A stretch of 64,000 bases of DNA, from the NCBI RefSeq assembly GCF_025449215.1, contig NZ_CP104900.1:1302001-1366000 (forward strand). The letters are read 5' to 3'. The DNA comes from Shewanella seohaensis (lineage in GTDB: Bacteria; Pseudomonadota; Gammaproteobacteria; Enterobacterales; Shewanellaceae). The notes under the pieces are model-generated. The model ran no database searches and was not told the DNA's origin. It saw only the letters and a program-made list of their open reading frames with translations. The position numbers were made by a program, and so were the translations under genes. Below, one piece after another: positions 37,869 through 48,309 of the stretch (positions are counted from its first letter, which is position 1; each line of letters opens with the position of its first letter).

Positions 37869-39963
37869 ATGACCGAATTATCCAAAGTACAGAAACATTG
37901 GTATCTTCGCTCACGTTGATGCGGGTAAGACCACGACCACCGAGCGTATCCTAAAGCTAACCGGCAAGATTCATAAGCTGGGTGAAGTTCATGATGGTGA
38001 ATCTACAACCGACTTCATGGAACAGGAAGCTGAGCGTGGTATTACCATTCAGTCTGCTGCTGTAAGTTGCTTCTGGAACGATCACCGTTTCAACGTCATC
38101 GACACCCCTGGCCACGTTGACTTCACAGTTGAAGTTTATCGTTCTCTAAAAGTACTAGACGGTGGTATCGGTGTATTCTGTGGTTCTGGTGGTGTTGAGC
38201 CACAATCAGAAACCAACTGGCGTTATGCAAACGAATCTGAAGTTGCGCGTATCATCTTCGTAAACAAGCTGGACCGTATGGGTGCAGACTTCTTGCGCGT
38301 TGTTAAGCAAACTAAAGACGTTTTAGCGGCTAACCCACTCGTTATGGTACTGCCTATCGGTATCGAAGATGAGTTCACTGGTGTTGTTGACCTGTTAACT
38401 CGTAAAGCTTACGTGTGGGATGATTCTGGTCTTCCAGAAAACTTCACTGTAACTGACGTTCCAGCAGACATGGTTGACCTTGTTGAAGAATACCGTGAAA
38501 TGCTGATCGAGTCTGCCGTTGAGCAAGATGACGACCTGATGGAAGCTTACATGGAAGGCGAAGAGCCATCTATGGAAGACCTGAAGCGTTGTATCCGTAA
38601 GGGTACTCGTACCATGGCATTCTTCCCAACATACTGTGGTTCTGCGTTTAAGAACAAAGGTATGCAACTGGTTCTAGACGCAGTTGTTGATTACCTACCT
38701 TCTCCACAAGAAGTTGATCCACAGCCTCTGACCGACGAAGAAGGTAACGAAACTGGCGAACACGCTATCGTTTCAGCTGACGAGCCACTAAAAGCATTAG
38801 CGTTCAAGATCATGGATGACCGTTTCGGTGCCCTGACCTTCGTACGTATCTATGCTGGTCGCATCAACAAAGGCGATACCATTCTTAACAGTGCAACTGG
38901 TAAGACTGAACGTATCGGCCGTATGTGTGAAATGTATGCAAACGATCGTAACGAACTTGAATCAGCTCAAGCTGGTGACATCATCGCTATCGTAGGTATG
39001 AAGAACGTGCAAACTGGTCACACTCTGTGTGATGTTAAGCACCCTTGTACTCTTGAAGCCATGGTATTCCCAGAGCCAGTTATCTCTATCGCTGTTGCGC
39101 CAAAAGATAAAGGCGGCAGCGAGAAAATGGGTATCGCTATCGGTAAGATGATCGCAGAAGATCCATCATTCCGCGTTGAAACTGACGAAGATTCAGGCGA
39201 AACCATCCTTAAGGGTATGGGTGAACTTCACCTAGACATTAAGGTAGACATCCTGAAGCGTACTTATGGCGTTGACCTAATCGTTGGTGAGCCTCAAGTA
39301 GCATACCGTGAAACTATCACTCAAATGGTTGAAGACCAATACACGCACAAGAAGCAGTCAGGTGGTTCTGGTCAGTTCGGTAAGATCGACTACACCATCC
39401 GTCCTGGTGAGCAAAACTCTGGCTTCACGTTCAAGTCATCTGTTGTTGGTGGTAACGTACCTAAAGAATTCTGGCCTGCTGTTGAAAAAGGTTTCGAGAG
39501 CATGATGAACACTGGTACTATCGCTGGCTTCCCAGTACTAGACGTTGAGTTCGAACTGACTGACGGTGCTTTCCACGCAGTTGACTCGTCAGCTATCGCG
39601 TTCGAAATCGCTGCTAAAGCGGCATTCCGTCAATCTATTGCTAAAGCTAAACCGCAACTGCTTGAGCCTATCATGAAAGTTGACGTATTCAGCCCAGAAG
39701 ACAACGTAGGTGACGTAATTGGTGACTTAAACCGTCGTCGCGGCATGATCAAAGACCAAGTTGCTGGTGTGACTGGTGTTCGTATCAAGGCTGACGTACC
39801 GTTATCAGAAATGTTCGGTTACATCGGTTCTCTACGTACAATGACCTCTGGTCGTGGTCAGTTCTCTATGGAGTTCTCACACTACAGCCCATGTCCAAAC
39901 AGTGTTTCGGACAAAGTTGTTGAGCAAGTTAAAGAGCGTAAAGCTGCTGAAGCTAAGAAGTAA
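37869..39963 (+). pseudogene. fusB: Second elongation factor G (EF-G2), frameshifted at codon 7
   Basis: ATG at 37869 gives MTELSK, then one extra base (G at about 37887) breaks the frame. Without it the protein reads on as [20 protein letters not shown], giving a normal EF-G2 of about 697 residues. The downstream frame has the G1 P-loop [22 protein letters not shown] and NKLD, then domains II-V up to [18 protein letters not shown]. The first in-frame ATG after the break (38017) would lose the P-loop, so the gene is dead if the extra base is real. EF-G2 copies often act in ribosome recycling or under stress. Codon use is strongly biased toward favoured codons, as for a highly expressed gene. 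Confidence 0.88.
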
Positions 39964-39984
39964 TTCTTAACTTCCTCTAAATAG

Positions 39985-40023
39985 AAACCGCTGCTAAGCC
40001 AAGGCTTACAGCGGTTTTTTTAT
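39985..40023 (+). terminator. Terminator of EF-G2 gene
   Basis: A stem AAACCGCTG / CAGCGGTTT with an extra CTAAGCC/GGCTTA inner stem, ending in a T7 run, about 20 bp past the stop. Confidence 0.85.
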
Positions 40024-40099
40024 GGGTGAAATTTAAGGTAAAACAGTATGAGTGGTGCAGCCTAAGGCTTAGTCCAAGCCCAAGCCTTGGAGGAGCTGT

Positions 40100-40987
40100 T
40101 TAACGCAGTGCTTTCTGTTTACTCAGCTCCAGTAACGCATTGGCCGCAGGGGTTAAAGGTAGATTTTGCCGCCAAATGAGGGCTAAATCCCAGGTCATAG
40201 CCGGTTGCATAGGTCTAAATACTAGCTTGCTGGTGCTGAGTTTTTGGCAAATAGGTTCGGGTAAAATCGCTAGGCCCATATCGGCCTCGACCATGGCGGC
40301 GAGAAAATCCCATTGGCCGCTTCGAAACGCGATATTGAGTTGCACTCCCGCCTTACGACTCAGGCGATTTATTAGCTTCGCCAACGAAAAATCTTCGTTA
40401 TAGAGAATAAAGGGATAGGGCTCAAAATCCTGCCAGCTGAGGTGAGATTGACTGGCGAGCGGATGCCCATCGGGCAAACAAGCGAGCAGGGGATACTTGG
40501 TGAGCGGTTGATTCACCAGCTCTGTCTCATGGGTGGTTGGCAGCGCAGTAAAGGCGATGTCTAAGCTGTTATTCAGCAGCGCCTGTTCACAACCAAACCC
40601 GCCGTATTCATACATTTGCAGCTCAACGCCGGGATAACGTTTTCGGTAACTGGTCAGTAGTCCGATAATTAAACTGCTCATCATAGGGCAGACGCCTAAT
40701 CTTAATCGTCCCGTTTTTAGTCCGCTTAAGTTACTCATATCCTCCTGCAATCTATGCCATTGTCCGAGTATTTCCCGCGCGCTGTGTTCAAACAGCTGCC
40801 CTGCTTGGGTCAGCTCGACCTTTTGATTGTTACGGATAAGCAGCGTCTCGCCTAAACTCTCTTCGAGCCTTTGGATGATCTTGCTGAGCGTAGGCTGGGT
40901 GATAAAGCATTTTTCCGCGGCACGGGTGAAGTTTTCCGTTTCGACTAAGGTCAGAAAACATTGCAAGGTCTTGATTGGGATATTCAT
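40100..40987 (-). CDS. LysR-family transcriptional regulator
   Basis: 295 residues. The N-terminal winged HTH (NFTRAAEKCFITQPTLSKIIQRLEESLGETLLIRNNQ region) and the LysR substrate-binding domain are complete (RLRLGVCPMMSSLIIGLL). CysB/CbbR-type sequence; ligand unknown. It is convergent with EF-G2 and divergent from a 50-residue ORF. No clear target operon adjoins it; the nap operon 500 bp away is transcribed toward it. Confidence 0.92.
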   Translation of the reverse strand: MNIPIKTLQCFLTLVETENFTRAAEKCFITQPTLSKIIQRLEESLGETLLIRNNQKVELTQAGQLFEHSAREILGQWHRLQEDMSNLSGLKTGRLRLGVCPMMSSLIIGLLTSYRKRYPGVELQMYEYGGFGCEQALLNNSLDIAFTALPTTHETELVNQPLTKYPLLACLPDGHPLASQSHLSWQDFEPYPFILYNEDFSLAKLINRLSRKAGVQLNIAFRSGQWDFLAAMVEADMGLAILPEPICQKLSTSKLVFRPMQPAMTWDLALIWRQNLPLTPAANALLELSKQKALR

Positions 40988-41081
40988 GCTTAAATGGAAT
41001 CCATGGTATGGCGTTAATTCATTTTACTGATGATGGCCTAAGTATTACTTTGAGCTCGTTAACAGAACAGGGGAATAACCA

Positions 41082-41234
41082 ATGAAATCCACATCAAGTT
41101 TATGGGTCGGTGCTTTGTGGCAGGCAGCTATGCCTGAAGCAAAGAATGTGCAAACAGCTAAAGCGGTGCAAACTAGATTAACGGCTCCAGCGGGTGATTT
41201 GCATAAAGCAAAACAACAAGTAAACCCAGCCTAG
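41082..41234 (+). CDS. Small 50-residue hypothetical protein
   Basis: ATG at 41082 has a strong AGGGGA ribosome-binding site 8 nt upstream, and the stop codon lies inside a terminator stem, so this is a compact transcription unit. The protein begins MKSTSSLWVGALWQA and ends QQVNPA; it is basic, with no signal peptide or clear membrane helix. It is divergent from the LysR gene. Too short to assign; position and signals are the evidence that it is real. Confidence 0.55.
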   Translation: MKSTSSLWVGALWQAAMPEAKNVQTAKAVQTRLTAPAGDLHKAKQQVNPA

Positions 41235-41248
41235 GCTGGGTTTTTACT
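41223..41248 (+). terminator. Terminator of the 50-residue ORF
   Basis: A stem AACCCAGCC / GGCTGGGTT with a short TA-centred loop, then TTTTACTTTTT. It overlaps the end of the small ORF. Confidence 0.8.
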
Positions 41249-41434
41249 TTTTAATCGTTTCGTGTTCTCATCCCACCCGTTTTCTTTCCCTGCTCTCCTA
41301 TCTCATTGCATGCTTGTTTAACGCTCTGTATTTCATTCTCTGCGTTTTAATCTTCAGTCTTAGCTGCGCTCCTAACACAGTACTTTGAACACTATGCGGG
41401 CAAAGCTTAGCGCTGAGATTTTATTGCGGAAAAT

Positions 41435-41464
41435 AAAAAGCCACTGGGTTAGCAGTGGCTTTTG
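41435..41464 (-). terminator. Terminator of the nap operon
   Basis: A stem AAAAGCCACTG / CAGTGGCTTTT with an 8-nt loop, followed on the minus strand by TTATTTTCC. It lies 20 bp past the napB stop. Confidence 0.8.
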
Positions 41465-41483
41465 TGGGCAGGGAAGTGCTGTG

Positions 41484-41915
41484 TTATTGATTTGAGAACT
41501 TGTTCTCGACTAAAGGCGCCTTGTTTTCTGCCTGTGCAACGTGGCACTGGGTGCAGAAATAGTTATGGCCATTGAGCGTGCCTTTATCGTCGATTACGTG
41601 GGACTTCGCCACTGGCGTGGCCTTCATCCGTGGGGCTTTATCCCAGCTGTGACAAGTTAAACAGCCATTTTTATCCATAGTGATTTTGTAATCATCCTTA
41701 TGGGGAATGAGTGGCGGTTGGTCGGTAAAGCTGCGATCTAACGCCTTGCCACGGCTTGGGTAGACGGGCATGGCATCGGCTGGGCGAATATCCGTTACCG
41801 CGCTATCGCCGGCGAGGGATTTGATGTTTACGGGTGTGGCTTGAGAGTCTGCCTGTTGGCCTGAGCAGCCGCCGATGGCTAATACAATCGCAGCTAAGGT
41901 GAGTATTTTTTTCAT
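41484..41915 (-). CDS. napB: NapB, diheme c-type cytochrome subunit of periplasmic nitrate reductase
   Basis: 143 residues. The signal region (LAAIVLAIGGCSGQ) also resembles a lipobox. Two heme-binding CxxCH motifs (CLTCH and CTQCH) and distal His residues match NapB, which passes electrons to NapA. Its ATG overlaps the napH stop (ATGA), so translation is coupled. It is the last gene of a napDAGHB operon and is followed by a terminator. Confidence 0.95.
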   Translation of the reverse strand: MKKILTLAAIVLAIGGCSGQQADSQATPVNIKSLAGDSAVTDIRPADAMPVYPSRGKALDRSFTDQPPLIPHKDDYKITMDKNGCLTCHSWDKAPRMKATPVAKSHVIDDKGTLNGHNYFCTQCHVAQAENKAPLVENKFSNQ

Positions 41916-42895
41916 TGGTCATTCTCCGCCTTGGGGGCAATGTGTTGACGAATTGGTGAAGTGGTTGATGGCGACTGACAATCGGTCGAATCGCCTTTAC
42001 TAAGTTGAGCCTGAGTGGCCGTAAAGCGTGTTTGATAGCGAAATACGCGTTGTGCGCAGACGTCGATACAGCGGCCGCATTGGGTGCAGTCTGGGCTAGT
42101 GATCACCGGGTTTTGCCCTTTTAACGCTGGCTTTAATACTTGGCGTTCAGGGCAAACGGCAAAGCAATCCATGCAGTTATCACAGGCACTGGCTTTGCTG
42201 GCAACGATTTTGATGGGGCTCCATTTGCCGATTAAGCCAAACAGGGCGCCTGTTGGACAAAGGTGGCCACACCAAGCGCGTTCGGCGATAAACAGATCCA
42301 GCAGAAATATCGCCGCTAAGATCCATAAACCACTGAGACTGCCAAATAGCACGTCGCGATAGACTAAGGGTACTGGGTTAACCCATTCCCAAATCAAGTT
42401 GCCTGTGAGCAGTGGCAATAACAGCACGAGTGCCAGCAGGTAATAACGTAAATTGCGTGGTAACTCGCTGCTGCGAGGAAGGTTTAGTTTACGTCTGAGC
42501 CAGCTTGCAGCATCGGTAACCAGATTGACTGGACACACCCAACTGCAAAACACCCGGCCACCGGCGAGGGCATAAAACAGTATGATCAAAGCTGCGCCTA
42601 CCAGTAGACTAAGCTCGGGAATATGCCCGCTAATGAGCATTTGTAAGCTCACGAGTGGATCGGCCAAGGGAATGGTATCGAGCAGTAAACTGGCCGATAA
42701 ATTACCCTTAAATAGCCAAATTCCCAGTAATGGCCCAAGTGCAAATAAGCCTAATAAGCCGAATTGCACCGCGCGGCGTAGTAGCAAATATTTGTGTGCG
42801 CCAAACCAACCGAGTTCTGCAATGGCTGCGGCATGCTCGCCTTGCATGCGGGCTTTTGAGTTCATGGTCTGGTTATTCATAGACTTGTTACTCAT
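41912..42895 (-). CDS. napH: NapH, membrane ferredoxin-type quinol dehydrogenase subunit
   Basis: 327 residues. It has four membrane segments with the two CxxxCP motifs of the NapH family ([20 protein letters not shown]) and a C-terminal double [4Fe-4S] ferredoxin region ([23 protein letters not shown]). NapGH forms a quinol-oxidising module feeding NapAB. The start overlaps the napG stop (ATGA). A C-terminal Ser/Thr/Gln-rich tail follows the clusters. Confidence 0.94.
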   Translation of the reverse strand: MSNKSMNNQTMNSKARMQGEHAAAIAELGWFGAHKYLLLRRAVQFGLLGLFALGPLLGIWLFKGNLSASLLLDTIPLADPLVSLQMLISGHIPELSLLVGAALIILFYALAGGRVFCSWVCPVNLVTDAASWLRRKLNLPRSSELPRNLRYYLLALVLLLPLLTGNLIWEWVNPVPLVYRDVLFGSLSGLWILAAIFLLDLFIAERAWCGHLCPTGALFGLIGKWSPIKIVASKASACDNCMDCFAVCPERQVLKPALKGQNPVITSPDCTQCGRCIDVCAQRVFRYQTRFTATQAQLSKGDSTDCQSPSTTSPIRQHIAPKAENDQ

Positions 42896-43625
42896 AGCGT
42901 TAGCCCCTTATTCAACATCTCTAAGGTGGTTTCCTCGGTGTTGATATAAGTGTCATGCGCCGCCGCTTTACCGAGCGCCAGAGCGGTCGGTAACACCTTA
43001 ATCGCGGCCGTGTCGAGCACGCAGGCATGCTCGCATTTACCGCAACCCGTGCAGGTATCGCTGTTGACTGTGGGTAAAAACATGGCGTGGTGATCGCTAT
43101 GTTGATTGCGTTGGCGTTCTAAGGTGATGGCATTGTCGATTAACGGACAAACCCGATAACAGACGTCACAACGTAATCCCTTAAAGTTAAGGCAGTTTTT
43201 CTCATCTATCAGTACCGCAACACCCATCTTAGCATCGCTAATTTGCTCAAGTTGAGGATCAAGCGCGCCCGAAGGGCAGGCTTTAATGCAGGGAATATCC
43301 TCACACATTTCGCAGGGAATGCGTCTTGCGGTAAAGAATGGCGTGCCAGTGGCGGCGCCATCAAACCAACGTGCCAGCGATAGGGTGTCGTAGGGGCAGG
43401 CCTCGACACACAAACCGCAACGCACACAGGCGGAGAGAAAATCGCTTTCTTCAAGGGCGCCCGGCGGTCTGCAAGCTTGGGGGCGAGTTGGCCTTGGCTT
43501 TTTGCCGTGGCCGTCAAGCCTAATCCCACGAGCCCCATCAAGCAGCCAGCCTTAGCCGTCGTTGCCAAAAACTGGCGACGGTTGACTTGCTTGACTGTGA
43601 ATGGACTCTTCACTTGCTGACTCAC
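42892..43625 (-). pseudogene. napG: NapG, periplasmic ferredoxin-type subunit, frameshifted
   Basis: The first frame begins with GTG at 43625 (AGGAG upstream) and a twin-arginine signal ([13 protein letters not shown]). The second frame carries four [4Fe-4S] motifs ([46 protein letters not shown]). They join at a G5 run (43479-43483). One more base gives [20 protein letters not shown], matching the RPPGA segment of known NapG. The corrected protein is about 244 residues. NapG receives electrons via NapH. In the operon it lies between napA and napH. The break is probably a homopolymer miscall, since loss would uncouple an otherwise intact operon. Confidence 0.9.
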
Positions 43626-43677
43626 CTTAGTACTCCTTAATCGCTTTCAAATACGCTTATTGCTATCAAATGAGGGC

Positions 43678-46161
43678 TTAGGCTTTCATCACTTTTACCG
43701 GACACTTCTTAAAGTCTGTCTCTTTCGAGAGAGGATCGGTCGCATCCAGAATCAACTTGTTGACTAACTGGCGCGCATCGAAGAATGGCATAAATACCAC
43801 GCCTCGTGGCGGTTTGTTCCGGCCTTTGGTTTCAACACGTGTCTTGACTTCACCGCGAGGCGATGCGACTAGCACTTCATCACCACGTTGTAGACCACGG
43901 GCCTTGGCGTCTTCCGGATGCATGAAGATCTGTGCATCTGGGTAGGCGCGGTATAGCTCGGGAACGCGGGCGGTCATAGACCCTGTATGCCAATGTTCGA
44001 GTACACGGCCCGTCGACATCCAGAGATCGTATTCTTCGTTCGGCTCTTCGGCGGCAGGCTCGTAGGGTAGGGCGAAGATCACCGCCTTACCGTCTGGCTT
44101 ACCGTAGAAGTTAAAGCCTTCACCGGCTTTGACATAAGGGTCGCTACCTTCGACGAAGCGGCGTAGCGTCTCTTTGCCCTCAACCACAGGCCAGCGCAGG
44201 CCGCGGGTCTCGTGGTAACGGTCGAAGTCGGCTAAGTCGTGGGCATGGCCGCGACCGAAGGCGGCATACTCTTCGAAGATACCCTTTTGCAGGTAGAAGC
44301 CGAAGTGCGCGCTTTCATCGTTTAAGTCGCTCTTGCAGTCTGAGGTGGGGAACTTGTTGATCACCCCGTTGGCAAACAGCACATCATAGAGCGTCTTGTC
44401 GGCGTATTCAGGCTGTTTGGCGACAAGCTCTGCTGGCCAAACTTCTGATACCTTGAAGCGCTTAGAGAACTCAACTAGCTGCCAAAGGTCAGACTTGGCG
44501 CCTTCTGGTGCCTTGACCTGCTGGTGCCACATATGGGTGCGGCGCTCGGCGTTACCATAGGCACCTTCTTTCTCGACCCACATGGCGGTCGGCAGAATCA
44601 GGTCGGCAGCCATGGCGGTGACCGTTGGGTATGGATCTGACACCACGATGAAGTTTTCTGGGTTACGGAAACCTGGGTAGATCTCATCGTTGATGTTAGG
44701 GCCAGCCTGCATGTTGTTGGTACACATGGTCCAGTAACAGTTGAGCTTGCCATCTTTGAGCATGCGGCTCTGCAGTACGGCGTGGAAACCAGGCTTAGGC
44801 GGAATTGTGCCTTCTGGTACTTGCCACACTTTTTCTGTCACGGCTCGGTGCTTATCGTTGGCCACAACCATGTCGGCAGGTAAGCGGTGCGCGAAGGTAC
44901 CCACTTCACGGGCGGTACCACAGGCTGACGGTTGACCCGTTAGCGAGAATGGGCTGTTACCTGGGGTAGAGATCTTACCGGTCAGCAGGTGGAGGTTGTA
45001 GAGCATGTTGTTGGCCCAAACACCACGTACGTGCTGGTTGATACCCATGGTCCACAGACTCATGACCTTCACCTTAGGATCGGCGTAGGCCTTGGCCAGG
45101 GTCTCGAGTTTTTCTGGCTCGACGCCACTCATCTTCGCCGCATATTCCAGGGTATAGGTGCTGACGAACTTAGCGTACTCTTCGAAGCTGATAGGGCTAG
45201 ACTTGCCATTGCCTGGGTTTTTGGCTTTCTTCTCTAACGGATGATCAGGACGCAGGCCATAACCGATATCATCCACACCAAGGGCAAACTTAGTATGTTT
45301 AGTCACAAAGTCGGTATTCACGGCTTTGTGTTGGATGATGTAGTTGGCGATGAAGTTAAGGATCACTAAGTCAGACTGAGGGCGGAACACCATAGGGTTG
45401 TCCGCTAAGTCGAAACTGCGGTTCTCGAAGGTCGACAACACATGCACGCGGCAGTCTTTGTGGCTTAAACGACGATCCGATAAACGTGCCCAAAGGATTG
45501 GGTGCATCTCGGCCATGTTGGCGCCCCAGAGCACAAACTGATCGGCGGCTTCTAAGTCATCGTAACAGCCCATAGGCTCGTCGATACCGAAGGTACGCAT
45601 AAAGCCACCTACGGCCGAAGCCATACAGTGACGGGCGTTTGGATCTATGTTGTTGGTGAGGAAGCCGGCCTTATGTAGTTTAGAGGCGGCGTAACCTTCC
45701 CAAACGGTCCACTGGCCTGAGCCGAACATGCCGACTGAGGTTGGCCCCTTAGTGGCGATGCTGTTTTTCCACTTAGCGGCCATAGTATCGAAGGCGACAT
45801 CCCAGCTAACTGGGGTAAACTCGCCTTCTTTGTGGTATTTGCCGTCTTTCATCCGCAGCAGCGGCGTGGTTAATCTGTCCTTGCCGTACATGATTTTCGA
45901 CAGGAAGTAACCCTTAATACAGTTCAAACCACGGTTAACTGGGCTTTCGGGATCGCCCTTAGTCGCGACGACTTTACCGGCTTTGGTGCCGACCAATACG
46001 CTACAGCCCACGCCGCAAAAACGGCAGGGGGCTTTATCCCACTTGATGCTATCTGATTCGGCGGCTTCAACGATCTTCACTGGCAGAGTGACACCAACGG
46101 CCGTGGTCGCAGCGGCAACCGCTGCGTTGGCTTTTAGAAACTCGCGACGGCTAATGCTCAT
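43678..46161 (-). CDS. napA: NapA, periplasmic nitrate reductase catalytic subunit
   Basis: 827 residues, the normal NapA length. A twin-arginine signal ([20 protein letters not shown]) is followed by the [4Fe-4S] motif CRFCGVGC, and the molybdopterin domains with the Mo-Cys in [14 protein letters not shown]. It reduces nitrate to nitrite in the periplasm with Mo-bis-MGD. Its ATG overlaps the napD stop (ATGA). Electrons come through NapB, with CymA or NapGH as quinol oxidase, since napC is absent from the operon. Confidence 0.97.
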   Translation of the reverse strand: MSISRREFLKANAAVAAATTAVGVTLPVKIVEAAESDSIKWDKAPCRFCGVGCSVLVGTKAGKVVATKGDPESPVNRGLNCIKGYFLSKIMYGKDRLTTPLLRMKDGKYHKEGEFTPVSWDVAFDTMAAKWKNSIATKGPTSVGMFGSGQWTVWEGYAASKLHKAGFLTNNIDPNARHCMASAVGGFMRTFGIDEPMGCYDDLEAADQFVLWGANMAEMHPILWARLSDRRLSHKDCRVHVLSTFENRSFDLADNPMVFRPQSDLVILNFIANYIIQHKAVNTDFVTKHTKFALGVDDIGYGLRPDHPLEKKAKNPGNGKSSPISFEEYAKFVSTYTLEYAAKMSGVEPEKLETLAKAYADPKVKVMSLWTMGINQHVRGVWANNMLYNLHLLTGKISTPGNSPFSLTGQPSACGTAREVGTFAHRLPADMVVANDKHRAVTEKVWQVPEGTIPPKPGFHAVLQSRMLKDGKLNCYWTMCTNNMQAGPNINDEIYPGFRNPENFIVVSDPYPTVTAMAADLILPTAMWVEKEGAYGNAERRTHMWHQQVKAPEGAKSDLWQLVEFSKRFKVSEVWPAELVAKQPEYADKTLYDVLFANGVINKFPTSDCKSDLNDESAHFGFYLQKGIFEEYAAFGRGHAHDLADFDRYHETRGLRWPVVEGKETLRRFVEGSDPYVKAGEGFNFYGKPDGKAVIFALPYEPAAEEPNEEYDLWMSTGRVLEHWHTGSMTARVPELYRAYPDAQIFMHPEDAKARGLQRGDEVLVASPRGEVKTRVETKGRNKPPRGVVFMPFFDARQLVNKLILDATDPLSKETDFKKCPVKVMKA

Positions 46162-46427
46162 GGTGTTTCCTCACTCTTTTCTTCTAATGGTTCAACTTGG
46201 TGGTAAATCAAACTGGCGGATAACACGCCGGACAGGGCGTTGATGGCTTCAACATTGTCGAGAATGGCTTTTTGGCTATTGCCTTCGAGGGTAATAACGA
46301 ACTTGCCCTCGGGGGAAATGGCGTGGATATCGCAGCCCTTTAATGCGGCAATATCGGCCTCAACCTGTTGTAAGGCATAAGGGGCGGCATGTACCACAAG
46401 ACTGGTGACATGGTATTCCTGACTCAT
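46158..46427 (-). CDS. napD: NapD, chaperone for NapA maturation
   Basis: 89 residues from ATG at 46427 (AAAGGTACCG upstream); the frame extends further upstream without a good signal. The ferredoxin-like fold of NapD is indicated by [20 protein letters not shown] and the [11 protein letters not shown] core. NapD binds the NapA twin-arginine signal peptide and guards cofactor loading. First gene of the operon; stop overlaps napA start. Confidence 0.93.
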   Translation of the reverse strand: MSQEYHVTSLVVHAAPYALQQVEADIAALKGCDIHAISPEGKFVITLEGNSQKAILDNVEAINALSGVLSASLIYHQVEPLEEKSEETP

Positions 46428-46529
46428 AGCGGTACCTTTATCTTGAGATTCATTCAGTTGTTTTCGATAAACATCGCGACAACTCAATGTGGATAACTGT
46501 GAGTCTAGACCTGATAAAAAATGTGGGTA

Positions 46530-46545
46530 TACCTCGCAAGAGGTA
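46530..46545 (-). promoter_or_regulatory. NarP-type 7-2-7 site upstream of napD
   Basis: TACCTCG-CA-AGAGGTA matches the 7-2-7 inverted heptamer consensus TACYYMT-N2-AKRRGTA at 13 of 14 positions. It is 103 bp upstream of the napD start. NarP binds such sites in response to nitrate/nitrite. Confidence 0.6.
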
Positions 46546-46558
46546 TTGGCGGGGATAG

Positions 46559-46572
46559 TCGATCGGGATCAA
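46559..46572 (-). promoter_or_regulatory. EtrA/Fnr-type site upstream of napD
   Basis: TCGAT-CGGG-ATCAA matches the Fnr consensus TTGAT-N4-ATCAA at nine of ten positions, 132 bp upstream of napD and 13 bp beyond the NarP-like site. This is the expected pair for anaerobic, nitrate-responsive nap expression. Confidence 0.5.
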
Positions 46573-46668
46573 AGTTTTGCGCGTGATCTAACTCTCAGTT
46601 TGAAATTTATACAATCCCTATCCCTTTGGAGAGGGAGTCTGCGAGTAAGTTAAACGTGGGCATTAGCT

Positions 46669-48294
46669 CTATAAATATTGCCATTGCTTGAGCAGGATGA
46701 CTGCGGGATTAGCATTACCTTCGCCTAAGTCGGCAGCGCCTAAGGCATTGTCATAATGGATTTTTCCATTTCCGGTCGCTGTGATGGATTTGCCCCTCAC
46801 CGAGCCGAAAATCTCTGGGCCGCCGGGGAGATTAACCTTAGATTTGGGGGCGTAGAGCGCGGCATAAATCGGCACATTACCGCTGACGGTGACATCCTTA
46901 TCCGAGCCAGAAAAAATAGACAGTGGCGGCTTGTTGCTGTCGGTCAGGGTTTGTCCCTTAATGTTGTTACCGTTGTTTGTCCCCGCCGTAAAGGCGACTT
47001 CACCGCCCACAAACAGTGTAAGGCTAGAGCCCGGGGCAATATTTAGCTGATTCGAGCCACTCATTTTAAAGTCACCATTGACTATCAGGGTGACATCGCC
47101 GCCACTGATATTGAGCACGCCATCGGCGCTCATGACTAAGCTGTCGAGGTTAAATACCGGGGTGTCACTGCCGAAGATGTTTTCTGACGTGGGAGTAAGG
47201 CTCGGGAAATAATCGCCTTTCCAGCCGAGTTCGGTCTTACTCGACCCCGATGGCGTGATAGTGACATTGGCGTTGGAGTCAATCCTGCGCGCGCCGTTAT
47301 TTGGCATCTTAAAGCCGCCCATCACAGCGCCAATATCCAATGGATCGCAGGATTTTGTCGGCACGGGCGGCACATTAGGGCGCGCGTTGACTAGGTTGCC
47401 AATCTGGCTGTCTTGATGAAAGTTGCCGTCGCCACCATATTGCAGTGTGCCATTCACTTGGGCTTTGGGCGCCGTGGCGGCATTATTATTGGCTTTGACC
47501 GAACCTTCCACCGTGCCGCTATTGGCCAAGTTAAAGTTATTGCCCGCCGCGACATTCCCGCCTATGGTCCCTGTGCCTAGGGTGACATCATTATTGGCTT
47601 GAATGCTGCCGTGGATATCCGACGAGCCAGTGAGGGTGACGCTGCCCGTGGCGCTAACATCGCCGTAAATTGGTGCGTTGCCCGTGAGCGTAATATTGGC
47701 ATTGGGCTCAATGGTCGTGACATTGCCTTTGCCATGTTGATTAAGCTCACTGCCACCTTGGCCATTACTGATGCTATCGCCATAGGCGCCTTTACGGGAA
47801 TCGTAGCCATCGATGCTACTGCTGCCAGTTAAATTCAAGCTTTCGCAGGACACAATCGCATCATTGAAAGTCGTATTTCCGTGACTGCCCTGCAGTGTGA
47901 ACTGGGCGTTGAGTTTGGCCTCACCCTCTAAATGATTGCCACGACTGTCGAGGCTAAGATCGGCCCCGGCGATTTGGCCGTTTTCGAGGGCATAGCTGCT
48001 GCCTTCGAGACTGCCATCGGCTTCGGCGGGGAGTTGTTCATAAAGGGTTTGCAGGCCTTGATTGGGCGCACGCTGCAGCTGAGTCTTGAGTTGGTTGTAA
48101 CTCTCGTGCATTCCCTGTTCGGCTAACAACTGTGCATTGACCTGTTTTTGAAAGTTACCGCTCAGTCGCTCTTGCACTAGATTATCCCTGAGCGACGTGA
48201 CCACCAGCAAACTCGCTAACAAACTGAAGACTAAGACGATAAGCAGTACCGCGCCATGTTCCTTATTGCCTAGAGCAGGTCTTAGATTATCCAT
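46669..48294 (-). CDS. PilX-like pseudopilus-associated protein with surface repeat domain
   Basis: 541 residues. The N-terminus has the PilX-type membrane segment (GAVLLIVLVFSLLASLLVVTSLRDNLVQERL). The long remainder is built of short polar repeats (GDVSATGSVTLTGSSDIHGSIQANNDVTLGTG; GGNVAAGNNF) like bactofilin/polymer-forming or beta-helix surface proteins. Most PilX proteins are 150-200 residues, so this is a fusion of a PilX-like anchor to a beta-helical exterior. It is the last gene of the minor pilin cluster; no pilY1 follows. The start has GGAAG upstream. Confidence 0.72.
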   Translation of the reverse strand: MDNLRPALGNKEHGAVLLIVLVFSLLASLLVVTSLRDNLVQERLSGNFQKQVNAQLLAEQGMHESYNQLKTQLQRAPNQGLQTLYEQLPAEADGSLEGSSYALENGQIAGADLSLDSRGNHLEGEAKLNAQFTLQGSHGNTTFNDAIVSCESLNLTGSSSIDGYDSRKGAYGDSISNGQGGSELNQHGKGNVTTIEPNANITLTGNAPIYGDVSATGSVTLTGSSDIHGSIQANNDVTLGTGTIGGNVAAGNNFNLANSGTVEGSVKANNNAATAPKAQVNGTLQYGGDGNFHQDSQIGNLVNARPNVPPVPTKSCDPLDIGAVMGGFKMPNNGARRIDSNANVTITPSGSSKTELGWKGDYFPSLTPTSENIFGSDTPVFNLDSLVMSADGVLNISGGDVTLIVNGDFKMSGSNQLNIAPGSSLTLFVGGEVAFTAGTNNGNNIKGQTLTDSNKPPLSIFSGSDKDVTVSGNVPIYAALYAPKSKVNLPGGPEIFGSVRGKSITATGNGKIHYDNALGAADLGEGNANPAVILLKQWQYL

Positions 48295-48309
48295 TATGGC
48301 TTCCTTGCT

